DNA of 64,000 nucleotides, taken from Epilithonimonas hungarica. Its GTDB lineage: Bacteria > Bacteroidota > Bacteroidia > Flavobacteriales > Weeksellaceae. Location: contig NZ_FNBH01000001.1 in assembly GCF_900102265.1 (NCBI RefSeq), positions 1 to 64,000 on the forward strand, read 5' to 3'. A program made the position numbers and the translations under genes. Of the stretch, positions 1-6,740 are shown one piece after another. The notes under the pieces were generated by a model that had not been told where the DNA came from, did not search any database, and worked only from the letters and a program-made list of their open reading frames with translations. The first letter of the stretch is position 1, and each line of letters starts with the position of its first letter.

Positions 1-18
1 CTTTTTCGGTGCTGCCAT
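1..18 (-). CDS. possible start of a leftward gene cut by the window edge
   Basis: An ATG on the minus strand at position 18 opens a frame reading MAAPKK before the window ends. It is preceded by an AT-rich tract, as expected for a Bacteroidota start, but six codons are too few to identify anything. The same frame stays open upstream of the ATG for about 24 codons. This is a weak call. Confidence 0.2.
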
Positions 19-152
19 AATTAAAATTACTCTTTTTATGAAAACACTCCTTAACTTTTTAATATCTAATGTCCACTTTTCGCTGACGATTTACATCGGA
101 AGAACAAAACAAAATAACCCATTCGATTAAGGTATTGAGTGATATATTAATT

Positions 153-626
153 ATGTGGAAAGAAGAAAAATTGGAATTTACCGATGAGGAAATAAATTCT
201 CTTATCAAATCTTCTTTTAGTGATTCGTCAATTGAAAAAATTGCATCTTCAAGATCTGAGAATCTTCGGAGAAAAGATCAACTAGAAGAATTCCAATCAG
301 TAGTGGAAGATATAAAACTTGCCTTTAAATTATATTCAGGGTTACAGTATATTATATTTTCCTATTATGTCTACTGTGAAAATGGAGAAATTCTTATTAA
401 AGAAAATGCTTATAAGACTATAGAAGAAACTTATAGTTATTATATTTCAACAGCAAAAGAAATTGACCTTTATAATCGTCATAAAAAGATTATAGAAGAA
501 CTAAATTCATTGTCCGAGGATATCAGAAAAAATACGGGCGCAAGTACTATAACTTCTGCTTGGCTTGTGAATTATAATTTAGATGGAACAACGTTCGCTC
601 CCTCCACGTTTAAATACGGAAAATAA
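153..626 (+). CDS. hypothetical protein
   Basis: Unrecognised soluble protein of about 157 residues, rich in Glu, Lys and Ser, with helical stretches in the middle (roughly residues 30-60 and 95-125) and no signal peptide or membrane segment. An in-frame TTG at 135 would add six residues; I prefer the ATG because the TTG has no better ribosome-binding context. The gene ends at a strong hairpin shared with the converging toxin-antitoxin pair. It lies in the AT-rich accessory stretch, so it may be mobile-element cargo, but no function can be assigned. Confidence 0.6.
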   Translation: MWKEEKLEFTDEEINSLIKSSFSDSSIEKIASSRSENLRRKDQLEEFQSVVEDIKLAFKLYSGLQYIIFSYYVYCENGEILIKENAYKTIEETYSYYISTAKEIDLYNRHKKIIEELNSLSEDIRKNTGASTITSAWLVNYNLDGTTFAPSTFKYGK

Positions 627-654
627 AAAAACCTCTCAGAAATGGGAGGTTTTT
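627..654. terminator. bidirectional intrinsic terminator
   Basis: An inverted repeat with arms at 627-637 and 644-654 (AAAAACCTC.. / ..GAGGTTTTT, one G-T pair) has A-tract and T-tract flanks, so it can stop transcription from both sides. It overlaps the stop codon of the leftward gene at 653. Confidence 0.8.
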
Positions 655-1057
655 AATTGTCATAAAACCCAAATTTATTGATTATTTTGCCTTTAAAGGT
701 TGGAACTTCACGAATAATGGATCTAAGATGATGCAACTGAATATCTGTTAATTTATAAACCACTGCTTCAGGACGATTTCGCACAATTTCATCAAATTCT
801 TTTTTATCCCGAATAACCATTTTTGTACAATCTAAATATGATTTATAGCTTAGGAATGGATAATCTGATGGATTAATTTCAATATTATACTTTACCAAAA
901 CTGGATTATTGTTAACATTTAAATTGATTTCAGAGTTTACATAAAATGAAGCGATTGAAACCTCATTTTCTGTCATGCCTAGTACAAAAAAATATTTTTT
1001 TTTAGGTGGGTCGGTATCTTCGACGAATAAATATAAAACATCACCAACTGAAACCAT
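653..1057 (-). CDS. putative PanT-type toxin partner of a Panacea antitoxin
   Basis: A 134-residue protein translated directly after the Panacea gene: the upstream stop and this start share bases as TAATG, so translation is probably coupled. The N-terminus (GDVLYLFVED then a Lys run and YFFVLG) looks like the first strands of a PemK/MazF-like or other SH3-type barrel, but I cannot identify catalytic residues. Panacea-domain antitoxins are known to pair with many unrelated toxins encoded next to them, so position is the main reason for calling this the toxin. It could instead be an element-specific protein with another role. Confidence 0.55.
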   Translation of the reverse strand: MVSVGDVLYLFVEDTDPPKKKYFFVLGMTENEVSIASFYVNSEINLNVNNNPVLVKYNIEINPSDYPFLSYKSYLDCTKMVIRDKKEFDEIVRNRPEAVVYKLTDIQLHHLRSIIREVPTFKGKIINKFGFYDN

Positions 1058-1590
1058 TAGATAAACTTTGAATTGATCAATTCATTGTAATGCATGATAT
1101 ATTTAATCATATTTTCGTCAGCGCCACCAGCTTTAGCAATTTTAATATCATCCATTGAGTAAATCGCATCTTTCCAAGCATCATCATGAGATTTATCCGA
1201 AAGATATCCGAAAGATTTTGATAAGTGCTCGTTAATAGAATTATCTAAGCATTCCATTTCTGATTTTGAAAATTCATCTTCATCGAAATTCACTTTAGCT
1301 ATAATTTTATCTTCCTCAGAGATTTCAAAAAATGACTCGATATCAGATTTTGAAATTACTCCGCCTTTGCCCTGAACTGCTTTTATGATATCATAAATAG
1401 TAGAAGGCACGGGGCCATATTGCATTTTCATGTAAGTATCATTTGATATAGATGTTCCATATTTTGCCAAATGCTCTCTATCAGCAAAATAAAGAATCTT
1501 GCTAATTTTATGAGTGTCTAAAGCTTTTCCAGCTTTATTTAACACGTATAAAATAGGCTGAATGTATGTTTGCAAATGTTCTATAATCAT
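1057..1590 (-). CDS. Panacea-domain (DUF4065/SocA-like) antitoxin
   Basis: A 177-residue protein with the Panacea/DUF4065 pattern: an N-terminal helix, then KISKILYFADREHLAKYG at about residues 28-45, then a conserved YGPVPSTIYD at about 58-67. Panacea proteins act as antitoxins that directly neutralise very different toxins (PanAT systems; SocA of SocAB is related). The following gene overlaps its stop codon, the usual layout of such pairs. A promoter-like TACTTTTG and two dyads lie just upstream, consistent with autoregulation, although that is inference. The family assignment is firm; the toxin mechanism is not. Confidence 0.85.
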   Translation of the reverse strand: MIIEHLQTYIQPILYVLNKAGKALDTHKISKILYFADREHLAKYGTSISNDTYMKMQYGPVPSTIYDIIKAVQGKGGVISKSDIESFFEISEEDKIIAKVNFDEDEFSKSEMECLDNSINEHLSKSFGYLSDKSHDDAWKDAIYSMDDIKIAKAGGADENMIKYIMHYNELINSKFI

Positions 1591-1661
1591 TATAATTTTT
1601 TGATATCAAATACCTTGCAGTAAAGCTAATACATATAAATGAATTCTCCAAAAAAAGTCTG

Positions 1662-1692
1662 CAAAAGTAATTATTAATATTTTAGTACGCAA
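1662..1692 (-). promoter_or_regulatory. promoter of the toxin-antitoxin pair
   Basis: Read on the minus strand, TACTTTTG (1662-1669) fits the Bacteroidota -7 consensus TAnnTTTG, and a TTG (1690-1692) lies 20 bases upstream as a -33 element. Transcription would start near 1655, giving a leader of about 65 bases before the antitoxin ATG at 1590. Confidence 0.5.
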
Positions 1693-1709
1693 TAGCATTA
1701 ATTGCTATT
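1691..1709. promoter_or_regulatory. operator-like dyad (AATAGCA/TGCTATT)
   Basis: Perfect 7-base arms AATAGCA and TGCTATT around TTAAT. It overlaps the -33 element of the predicted antitoxin promoter, where a repressor site would be expected. Confidence 0.4.
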
Positions 1710-1733
1710 TATCAACAAATATCGTGTCGCATA

Positions 1734-1750
1734 ACGTCAAAACTTGACGT
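1734..1750. repeat. 17-bp palindrome ACGTCAA-AAC-TTGACGT
   Basis: Perfect 7-base arms around a 3-base centre. A 17-base sequence identical at 14 of 17 positions occurs at 14517-14533 and a related one at 14880-14896, all in AT-rich spacers. It may be a protein-binding site or part of a dispersed repeat. Confidence 0.5.
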
Positions 1751-1769
1751 ATTAAAATAAAATTTACAT

Positions 1770-1795
1770 TGAACTTTACTGAACTATGATGAACT
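1770..1795. repeat. three TGAACT direct repeats at exact 10-bp spacing
   Basis: TGAACT begins at 1770, 1780 and 1790. The one-helical-turn spacing resembles iterons or a phased operator. It lies between the toxin-antitoxin promoter and the leftward small-gene cassette. Apart from this, the dyads and one doubtful 22-codon frame, the spacer 1591-1998 shows nothing I can identify. Confidence 0.35.
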
Positions 1796-1896
1796 CTATT
1801 AAAACGATATAATATGTTGAATAATAATGTCTTATTTGATAAAGGGGTCAAAAGTTCAAAAGGTCTACTTATTTTTTTGCCGAATATTTCTAACTT

Positions 1897-1965
1897 TTAA
1901 AAGAAGTTCTTTCGAGGTTTTACAGGTTTCGAAGTATCTGTATAGGTTTTGGTTTCTTTTGACAT
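1897..1965 (-). CDS. possible 22-residue peptide
   Basis: An ATG frame reading MSKETKTYTDTSK, then PVKPRKNFF and a stop. It is very basic and polar. It follows the cassette terminator at 1999-2023 and has no clear promoter. Frames of this length occur by chance, so this is only a candidate. Confidence 0.2.
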   Translation of the reverse strand: MSKETKTYTDTSKPVKPRKNFF

Positions 1966-1992
1966 TTTATGCAGTTATTAGTTAAGTAAATA

Positions 1993-2023
1993 TAAAAAAA
2001 TCCTTTTGGACATTAAAAGGATT
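1993..2023 (-). terminator. intrinsic terminator of the small-gene cassette
   Basis: Arms AATCCTTTT (1999-2007) and AAAAGGATT (2015-2023) enclose GGACATT. Read leftward, the hairpin is followed by a run of seven T, so it ends transcription of the minus-strand genes from 3493 down. Confidence 0.75.
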
Positions 2024-2032
2024 TTCACACAG

Positions 2033-2421
2033 TTATAATTTACGTTCAAAACGTAGAACCTCATAAACGTCAACGGCTTCAAATAGATGCTCTTTACAGA
2101 TACAGATAGGCTCAGTTTCGTGTTCTGCAATTACTGTAATAATCACTATGTTCTGTTATGGTTACAAAAAAAAGTCCTTTATTACCATTTTTATAGGTTA
2201 GATAAAATCTAGAGTTAAGCCTCGGATTTATTTAAATCACTTTATCAGCAATTACAACATCACCTGGTTGAAATGGTTTGCTAGTGTATTCGAATAGCGT
2301 CTTAAAAATTTCAATACGCAAAATATTTTTACCTGTATCAGTTTTATGAAAAGATTCTAGGGCAGTATCTAAATTTGAGTTAAGAAGGTAACTTAATGTT
2401 TTTGACAGTCAAAGCATTCAT
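2033..2421 (-). pseudogene. degraded accessory gene with stop and frameshifts
   Basis: Minus-strand coding is visible in pieces: MNALTVK, then after a frame change TLSYLLNSNLDTALESFHK through to PGDVVIADKVI, then an in-frame TAA, then INPRLNSRFYLTYKNGNKG and FFVTITEH, then another frame change into AEHETEPICICKEHLFEA and a final FERKL stop. An imperfect local duplication near 2120-2160 (GTAACCATAACAGAACA versus GTAATTGCAGAACA) could explain the last shift. It starts 12 bases after the gene at 2434-2694 and ends just before the cassette terminator, so it was once the last gene of that cassette. I do not recognise the family. Confidence 0.6.
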
Positions 2422-2433
2422 TTTAATTGAAAT

Positions 2434-2694
2434 TTAATTAAGATTTGTTTGTAAACTGATAAAGCTATTTTGAAAAGCAATAGGTGTTAAGTTATGCTTT
2501 TGAGTAAGTTTTTCAACTGTTTCAATTAAGCCCGGTTTTTTCTCTTCAAATACCACAGACTGATAAATAAGTTTTTGTAAAAAATCACAGTTTTTACAAA
2601 ATTCTTGTTTTGATATTTGGGTTGAATCATACATACTCTTGTTAATTTCATTTAAGAATGCGATTGCGCCGACATAAGTAAGTGGTTTTTTCAT
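2434..2694 (-). CDS. hypothetical protein of a mobile-element cassette
   Basis: An 86-residue soluble protein beginning MKKPLTYVGAIAFLNEINKS, with a Cys pair in KQEFCKNCDFLQKL at about residues 29-42 and a helical C-terminus. It belongs to a leftward run of very short genes ending at the 1993-2023 terminator. No signal peptide or membrane segment is seen. I do not know the family; a role in element maintenance is only suggested by the neighbours. Confidence 0.6.
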   Translation of the reverse strand: MKKPLTYVGAIAFLNEINKSMYDSTQISKQEFCKNCDFLQKLIYQSVVFEEKKPGLIETVEKLTQKHNLTPIAFQNSFISLQTNLN

Positions 2695-2749
2695 TGTAAA
2701 TGGATTTAATGTTGTTTTTTTATTTTATTAATATCATGTTGGTTTGTAA

Positions 2750-3073
2750 TTATGCTACTAAGTTGAATTTCTTAAAACATCTGAATGCATTTACTTCGGT
2801 GTCAAAGTAAGTTTGTACAGTATCATTTTTTTTGCGGTTGCCTTCGCCTATTTCTGGTAACATATCAGCTCTTAAAGTACCCCAGGCTTCGCGTACAGAA
2901 CCATCTACTTTTTGAAAGTAGAATTTCACTATTTCAGTCTGCATCTTTTGCTGAAGCTTGAAGTTCGCCCAGGCCTTTTTTAAGCATTCTGAGAAGCTTA
3001 AACCGGTTTGCCTCAAGAATTGCCAAGCTGTTGACATTATCGTTTTTCTAAATGATGGTGTTGAGATTTTCAT
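2750..3073 (-). CDS. WYL_2/DUF2693 SH3-like barrel protein
   Basis: A 107-residue protein in two parts. Residues 14-40 (AWQFLRQTGLSFSECLKKAW) match a short helical motif common on Bacteroidota mobile-element proteins. Residues 48-105 (VKFYFQKVDGSVREAWGTL and a late TEVNAFRCFKKFNLV) fit the WYL_2 (DUF2693) family, a small Sm/SH3-like barrel of unknown function that is typical of integrated elements. It is the best-recognised member of the cassette and the main reason for reading this stretch as mobile-element DNA. Confidence 0.75.
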   Translation of the reverse strand: MKISTPSFRKTIMSTAWQFLRQTGLSFSECLKKAWANFKLQQKMQTEIVKFYFQKVDGSVREAWGTLRADMLPEIGEGNRKKNDTVQTYFDTEVNAFRCFKKFNLVA

Positions 3074-3096
3074 AATATTGTGGTATTTGATTGTTG

Positions 3097-3315
3097 TTAA
3101 ATTAAATTGAAAAATTTTGCTTCTGTTTCGTTACATAAAGGGATTAAAATGCTCTTATCTTCATCTGTAAGCGTTGCAAGTTTGGCCTTCAGCTTATCTT
3201 TAAGATTTGACCAGAATTTGATTGAACTCATATCATTGCAGTATTGATAGTTAGTGTCCATTGCGTTGATATTTCTTGCTAACTTTTCGGCTCTTTCTTG
3301 AGATATTGTTTTCAT
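3097..3315 (-). CDS. hypothetical small protein of the cassette
   Basis: A 72-residue helical, charged protein starting MKTISQERAEKLARNINAMD with no signal or membrane segment. It is 19 bases from the preceding cassette gene and 23 from the next, so all are probably on one transcript. No family recognised. Confidence 0.6.
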   Translation of the reverse strand: MKTISQERAEKLARNINAMDTNYQYCNDMSSIKFWSNLKDKLKAKLATLTDEDKSILIPLCNETEAKFFNLI

Positions 3316-3334
3316 TGCTTTGTATTTACTTTAA

Positions 3335-3493
3335 CTAGTAGATTGTTACAATACATTCACAGATACTTTTAACGGTAGTGTACTTTCTTGAAGCATACTC
3401 GAAATGAGTTTCAAGCATTTTCTTTACGTCAGATTGATTATTGTACTGTAGTAATTTTGCTTCTACTCTTTTTAATAATGTTTCTGTTTTCAT
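3335..3493 (-). CDS. 52-residue hypothetical protein, first gene of the cassette
   Basis: An ATG at 3493 opens a 52-codon frame (MKTETLLKRVEAKLLQYNNQ to a C-terminal SICECIVTIY) ending in TAG at 3335. Its start (MKTET..R.E) resembles that of the next gene (MKTISQER), and it has the same orientation and spacing, which supports a real gene. It is helical, basic and soluble. No family recognised. Confidence 0.5.
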   Translation of the reverse strand: MKTETLLKRVEAKLLQYNNQSDVKKMLETHFEYASRKYTTVKSICECIVTIY

Positions 3494-3585
3494 GATATTA
3501 TACTTTAAGGTTTAATTTTATAATGCAATATTATACATAAATATTTAGTCACGCAAATTTTTATTAAACTTTTTTGTATGATTTT

Positions 3586-3618
3586 TTTGTTTTATATTAA
3601 ACTTTAATGTTATATTTG
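3586..3618 (+). promoter_or_regulatory. promoter of the XRE regulator
   Basis: TTTG at 3586-3589 and TATATTTG at 3611-3618 match the Bacteroidota -33 and -7 elements with a 21-base spacer. Transcription would begin near 3625. The 160-base gap to the divergent cassette start (3493) should also contain the leftward promoter. Confidence 0.65.
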
Positions 3619-3662
3619 CAACAAACAACGATGAATAAATGAAAAATTAACAATTGAAAATT

Positions 3663-3947
3663 ATGTTGAGAATCAAAGAAATTTTGAAAGAGAAGAAATT
3701 AAGTCAAATTGATCTTGCTGAAAAATTAGAAATCACCACCGTCGGACTTAATAAAATAATAAATGGCAATCCAACTGCAGAAACGCTATTGAAAATAGCA
3801 GAGGCTCTTGATGTCGATGTAAAAGAATTGTTTATATCAACAAAAGATCAAGAAACAACACCTATTTACATTAAGGAAGGTGCTGGATTTAGCGAGATTG
3901 GAACCATCAATTTTGAAAAGTTCCATATTGCCTTAAATAAAGGCTAA
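3663..3947 (+). CDS. XRE/Cro-C1 family transcriptional regulator
   Basis: A protein of about 94 residues whose N-terminal 60 residues form a Cro/C1 helix-turn-helix: LRIKEILKEKKLSQIDLAEK, then LEITTVGLNKIINGN as the recognition region, then a LLKIAEALDVDVKELF closing helix. The C-terminal 30 residues are of unknown role. I chose the ATG at 3663; a TTG at 3654 would add three residues. It is transcribed divergently from the small-gene cassette, the usual position of an element repressor, so it probably controls both promoters. Confidence 0.85.
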   Translation: MLRIKEILKEKKLSQIDLAEKLEITTVGLNKIINGNPTAETLLKIAEALDVDVKELFISTKDQETTPIYIKEGAGFSEIGTINFEKFHIALNKG

Positions 3948-4007
3948 ATAAGGCTGATGGTTCTTTTTGGGTATAATATTACTCTATGAATTACAAATAT
4001 TTTGGAT

Positions 4008-4202
4008 ATGGAAACCAATATTGAGAAATTACAACAGAAAAAAAATAGGCTATACAATGAACTTGAAAAGGTCATTAAAGAAATAGCCATCCAGGAAGAT
4101 ATACAACATCAGTTGCAAAATGGGGCGGGTGTGGGCAAAAAATCCCGCTCCAATTTTGAAAGAGAGATCAGGGCGAAATTCAGAATAGCCAATAATCTCT
4201 AG
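4008..4202 (+). CDS. small coiled-coil protein
   Basis: A 64-residue protein whose first 40 residues (IEKLQQKKNRLYNELEKV onward) are a clear coiled coil, followed by a Gly/basic patch (GVGKKSRSN) and a basic tail. It may be an element-encoded DNA or mobilisation accessory, but that is only from composition. The ATG at 4008 is preferred to a TTG at 4002. Confidence 0.5.
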   Translation: METNIEKLQQKKNRLYNELEKVIKEIAIQEDIQHQLQNGAGVGKKSRSNFEREIRAKFRIANNL

Positions 4203-4291
4203 TGAGTAAGGAATTTTTAAATAGGAAAATTACGGAAAACAGTAAAATTGAAATTAATAAAACTTGTATTTTTAGGTTCTAAAATTACACC

Positions 4292-4808
4292 ATGAAAAAT
4301 TTTCTACTGATATTACTTGTAATATTCTCCAATGATGCATTTTCACAAGAAATAGATTCTCACGAACAATTTTTAACCAGCGTAAAAGAGTATAAAAGAG
4401 TAATTCAATATAATAGTACAGGATTATTTAGAGGCAATTGATGAATTATATCCAGCCTACAATAAGATATTAAATATGAATGAATTACCTTCAGTTTCCA
4501 TACAAAAGGCTTTAATAAAAGATTATAGAGATAAATACTCATATCTATTCTATGATAAAGATTCCGGAAAAAATAATTTAATTGTCGGTCTAAAAACTAA
4601 AGAAGATTACAAGACATATTTAAGTCTTTTAACTGGATACCTAGAATTAAAAACTAGTTTATTTATTGATGACCTGATTGTTGAAAACAATAGAATTTAT
4701 GATGAATATGTTCGGAAAAACTTAAAGAGGTTGAATATTAAAAAATTGGAATTTGATAAAATGTCAGACAATGATAAAGAAACATTATTGAAAATATTTA
4801 TAGAATAA
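4292..4808 (+). pseudogene. exported protein gene broken by an apparent one-base insertion
   Basis: The ATG at 4292 encodes a signal peptide (MKNFLLILLVIFSNDAFSQE) and continues to KEYKRVIQYNS, then drifts to a TGA at 4439. The frame one base over reads QDYLEAIDELYPAYNKI upstream of the ATG at 4476 and continues to a stop at 4806. Removing the A at 4418 joins the two into one protein of about 171 residues. The downstream half alone (110 residues from 4476) lacks the signal peptide. It is either a recent pseudogene or a sequencing error; the family is not recognised. Confidence 0.6.
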
Positions 4809-4825
4809 AAAAAATAGAAACACAA

Positions 4826-5011
4826 ATGAAAAAACCAAACATAATTACTGTAGTTATGGCAATAATCGTAATGGTCGTAATTGCAATCTGTCTTGTCAAA
4901 ATAACTAATTTTCCGAAAGGTATAAAAGAAGTAAATGATAGACAGAAGACAGCAGATAAAATTAGAAATTTAAAACCAAGATTCGTAATTTTAACTAATA
5001 ATCTAAATTAA
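4826..5011 (+). CDS. small single-pass membrane protein
   Basis: A 61-residue protein with one strong membrane segment at about residues 5-27 (IITVVMAIIVMVVIAICLV) and a basic tail facing one side. It lies 17 bases after the broken exported-protein gene and 5 bases before the next gene, so it is probably cotranscribed. No family recognised. Confidence 0.5.
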   Translation: MKKPNIITVVMAIIVMVVIAICLVKITNFPKGIKEVNDRQKTADKIRNLKPRFVILTNNLN

Positions 5012-5016
5012 TTATT

Positions 5017-5205
5017 ATGCTATTAACAGATAACGAATACATGAAACTGCACAAAGTACTAATCATAGTATCTGACATAATCGCCGGAGGTTATAAAGGA
5101 GATAAAGACTTTGCCAAAAAAGCAAATGAAATGATACAAAATACAGATATAAGCCTCGAATTAGTTAAGAAGGTTGCTGCGAGATTGGAGTTAATCAAAA
5201 GATAA
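5017..5205 (+). CDS. hypothetical small protein
   Basis: A 62-residue soluble helical protein beginning MLLTDNEYMKLHKVLIIVSD, separated by 5 bases from the membrane peptide gene. No motif recognised. Confidence 0.5.
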   Translation: MLLTDNEYMKLHKVLIIVSDIIAGGYKGDKDFAKKANEMIQNTDISLELVKKVAARLELIKR

Positions 5206-5267
5206 ATGCAATTCCAAAATGTTTTTCATAAATTATGAATAGGCGAATTTTCTAATAATTTAGGCTA

Positions 5268-5819
5268 ATGGCAAGAGGTAGAAAGCCAACTTTTCCGACA
5301 GAAATACACGATTTAAAATGTCTCAATATCAGAAAATTTAATGAAAAAGGATATTTAAAGCAATACCATTATACAAATGGAGAAATAAATTTCAGCTCAT
5401 TAAATATTGATTTTGCTATGAAAATAGGCAAGAAAACTGGTGTTTTGGTGCTTAATTTCGGAGATTATAAGCAGATTATACAAATTGTATCAAAAAAATC
5501 AAATTTAGGTGCCGGATTAATATGGTTTTTTGAATGTTCAGAAACTGGCTTAAATGGTAGGAAACTATATTTACATAAAGGTAAGTTTGTTCACCGAAAA
5601 GGAGTACCTTATAATTATGCAGCTCAGAATTATGGCAAAAACTGGAGGTTTGTAAGGCAATTGTTTAGAAGGGAGCAAGGCTTGGATATACCGGAATACA
5701 AAAGAGAATACTATAATGGAAAACTAACAAAGAATTACTCGAGATTTCTAAAAGCTTTAGAAAAAACCTCTATAACAGCCAACGAGTTTAAGGAGTTTAG
5801 AAAGATAGTGAAACTTTAA
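5268..5819 (+). CDS. hypothetical protein with degenerate zinc-ribbon-like motif
   Basis: A 183-residue basic protein starting MARGRKP. Around residues 84-108 it reads IWFFECSETG, then GRKLYLHKGKFVHRKG. This recalls a widespread uncharacterised family with a pattern like WFxCPxCGRRxRxLYL, then a second Cys pair, but here only one Cys of the first pair remains and the second pair is absent. The C-terminus is highly basic (RQLFRREQG and later KALEKTSITANEFKEF). A nucleic-acid-binding role is plausible from the charge; no function is established. It is the last rightward gene of the accessory stretch. Confidence 0.55.
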   Translation: MARGRKPTFPTEIHDLKCLNIRKFNEKGYLKQYHYTNGEINFSSLNIDFAMKIGKKTGVLVLNFGDYKQIIQIVSKKSNLGAGLIWFFECSETGLNGRKLYLHKGKFVHRKGVPYNYAAQNYGKNWRFVRQLFRREQGLDIPEYKREYYNGKLTKNYSRFLKALEKTSITANEFKEFRKIVKL

Positions 5820-5836
5820 TACATTACTGATTGTCT

Positions 5837-6361
5837 CTATTTCTTATTACCGGTTCCAATCTGATGCATTCCTAAGTCGCTCTGAAGCTTTTCGATTAAT
5901 ATACCGCACTCAATATACGCTCTTTGATATTTATCAAGAGTTTCTTTTTTTGGATTGGTATTTATTTTCCCTACATACTCTTCAATAGTTGCTAAACTAT
6001 AAACAGCTGTTTCAAGATTTTTTGAATCCTTTTTTATTTTATCACTAAGAAAAAGAGACTGCCTATTAATCGATTCCTTTAAATCATCAGTAATTGTAAA
6101 CGGGGAAAGCTCCCCGATTTCCCTCCTGGAAAAATGAATGTTATTTTTAAGTTTTATAATATCTTTTTGAATTTTAGATACATCCTCGGCAAGACTCAGG
6201 TAGGCTTTCACTTTATAAGTGAATAGATGGTCTCTAATTTTATCTTTTTTAGAAAATCTATAGGTTAAAAATGATGCTAAGAATGCTGACAGCACAGGTA
6301 TTAAATATTTTAAAAAATCTAGAAGAGAGCTCATGGTATTTGCGGCAGTAGAATTAGTCAT
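5837..6361 (-). CDS. membrane-anchored hypothetical protein
   Basis: A protein of about 174 residues with one N-terminal membrane segment (about residues 14-32, FLKYLIPVLSAFLASFLTYR) and a long helical, Lys-rich cytoplasmic part. I start it at the ATG at 6361 because the upstream in-frame TTG (6379) falls inside a TATATTTG promoter element. It converges with the preceding gene and is the gene nearest to tRNA-Asn. No family recognised. Confidence 0.6.
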   Translation of the reverse strand: MTNSTAANTMSSLLDFLKYLIPVLSAFLASFLTYRFSKKDKIRDHLFTYKVKAYLSLAEDVSKIQKDIIKLKNNIHFSRREIGELSPFTITDDLKESINRQSLFLSDKIKKDSKNLETAVYSLATIEEYVGKINTNPKKETLDKYQRAYIECGILIEKLQSDLGMHQIGTGNKK

Positions 6362-6376
6362 ATACGATAGTTTCCA

Positions 6377-6384
6377 CAAATATA
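6377..6384 (-). promoter_or_regulatory. promoter -7 element
   Basis: TATATTTG on the minus strand fits TAnnTTTG and lies 15 bases before the ATG at 6361. No good -33 element is seen at the right distance. Confidence 0.4.
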
Positions 6385-6441
6385 AATAGATTAATAATCA
6401 AAGGTAAAAAATATAATAGTGTTAACGTTTGCCTCCGATTC

Positions 6442-6488
6442 TGCTCCACAAATATATGGAGCAGGTTTTCAACAATTTTGTTGAAAAC
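6442..6488. repeat. two adjacent perfect hairpins
   Basis: TGCTCCA (6442-6448) pairs with TGGAGCA (6457-6463), and GTTTTCAACA (6465-6474) pairs with TGTTGAAAAC (6479-6488). Neither ends in a T-tract, so they are not typical terminators. Confidence 0.5.
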
Positions 6489-6606
6489 ATCAATACTTCA
6501 ATTTAGTTATAAGTCTATTGATAAATTCTTCTGTCTGTCTTTTAATTCATGTGGGGGAAAAGTTAACGGAACTAAATTTCGATTGGCTGAAATTAATCAA
6601 AGACCG

Positions 6607-6626
6607 TTTCCACAATTTTATGGAAA
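6607..6626. repeat. third hairpin, related to the first
   Basis: TTTCCA (6607-6612) pairs with TGGAAA (6621-6626). Its centre CCACAATTTTATGGA is nearly the same as CCACAAATATATGGA at 6446-6460. Apart from these hairpins, the 6385-6700 spacer shows no gene. Confidence 0.4.
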
Positions 6627-6701
6627 ACCTGTTTAGGCATAAATCGCCAAATCGTTAATATAAAAGCCTTAATGTTGTAAAAATGTTGTAAGTATAAAAT
6701 G

Positions 6702-6730
6702 AAAAAAGACCTACATTTCTGTAAGTCTTT
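6702..6730 (-). terminator. terminator of tRNA-Asn
   Basis: Read leftward, AAAGAC-T-TAC (6730-6721) pairs with GTA-G-GTCTTT (6714-6705) and is followed by a T run. It lies 10 bases beyond the 3' end of the tRNA. Confidence 0.65.
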
Positions 6731-6740
6731 CATTAACAAG

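Noticed and set aside
38-130. 30-codon frame starting MKTLLNF
   Set aside because: Short, no downstream domain, and overlaps the opposite-strand open frame; not supportable as a gene.
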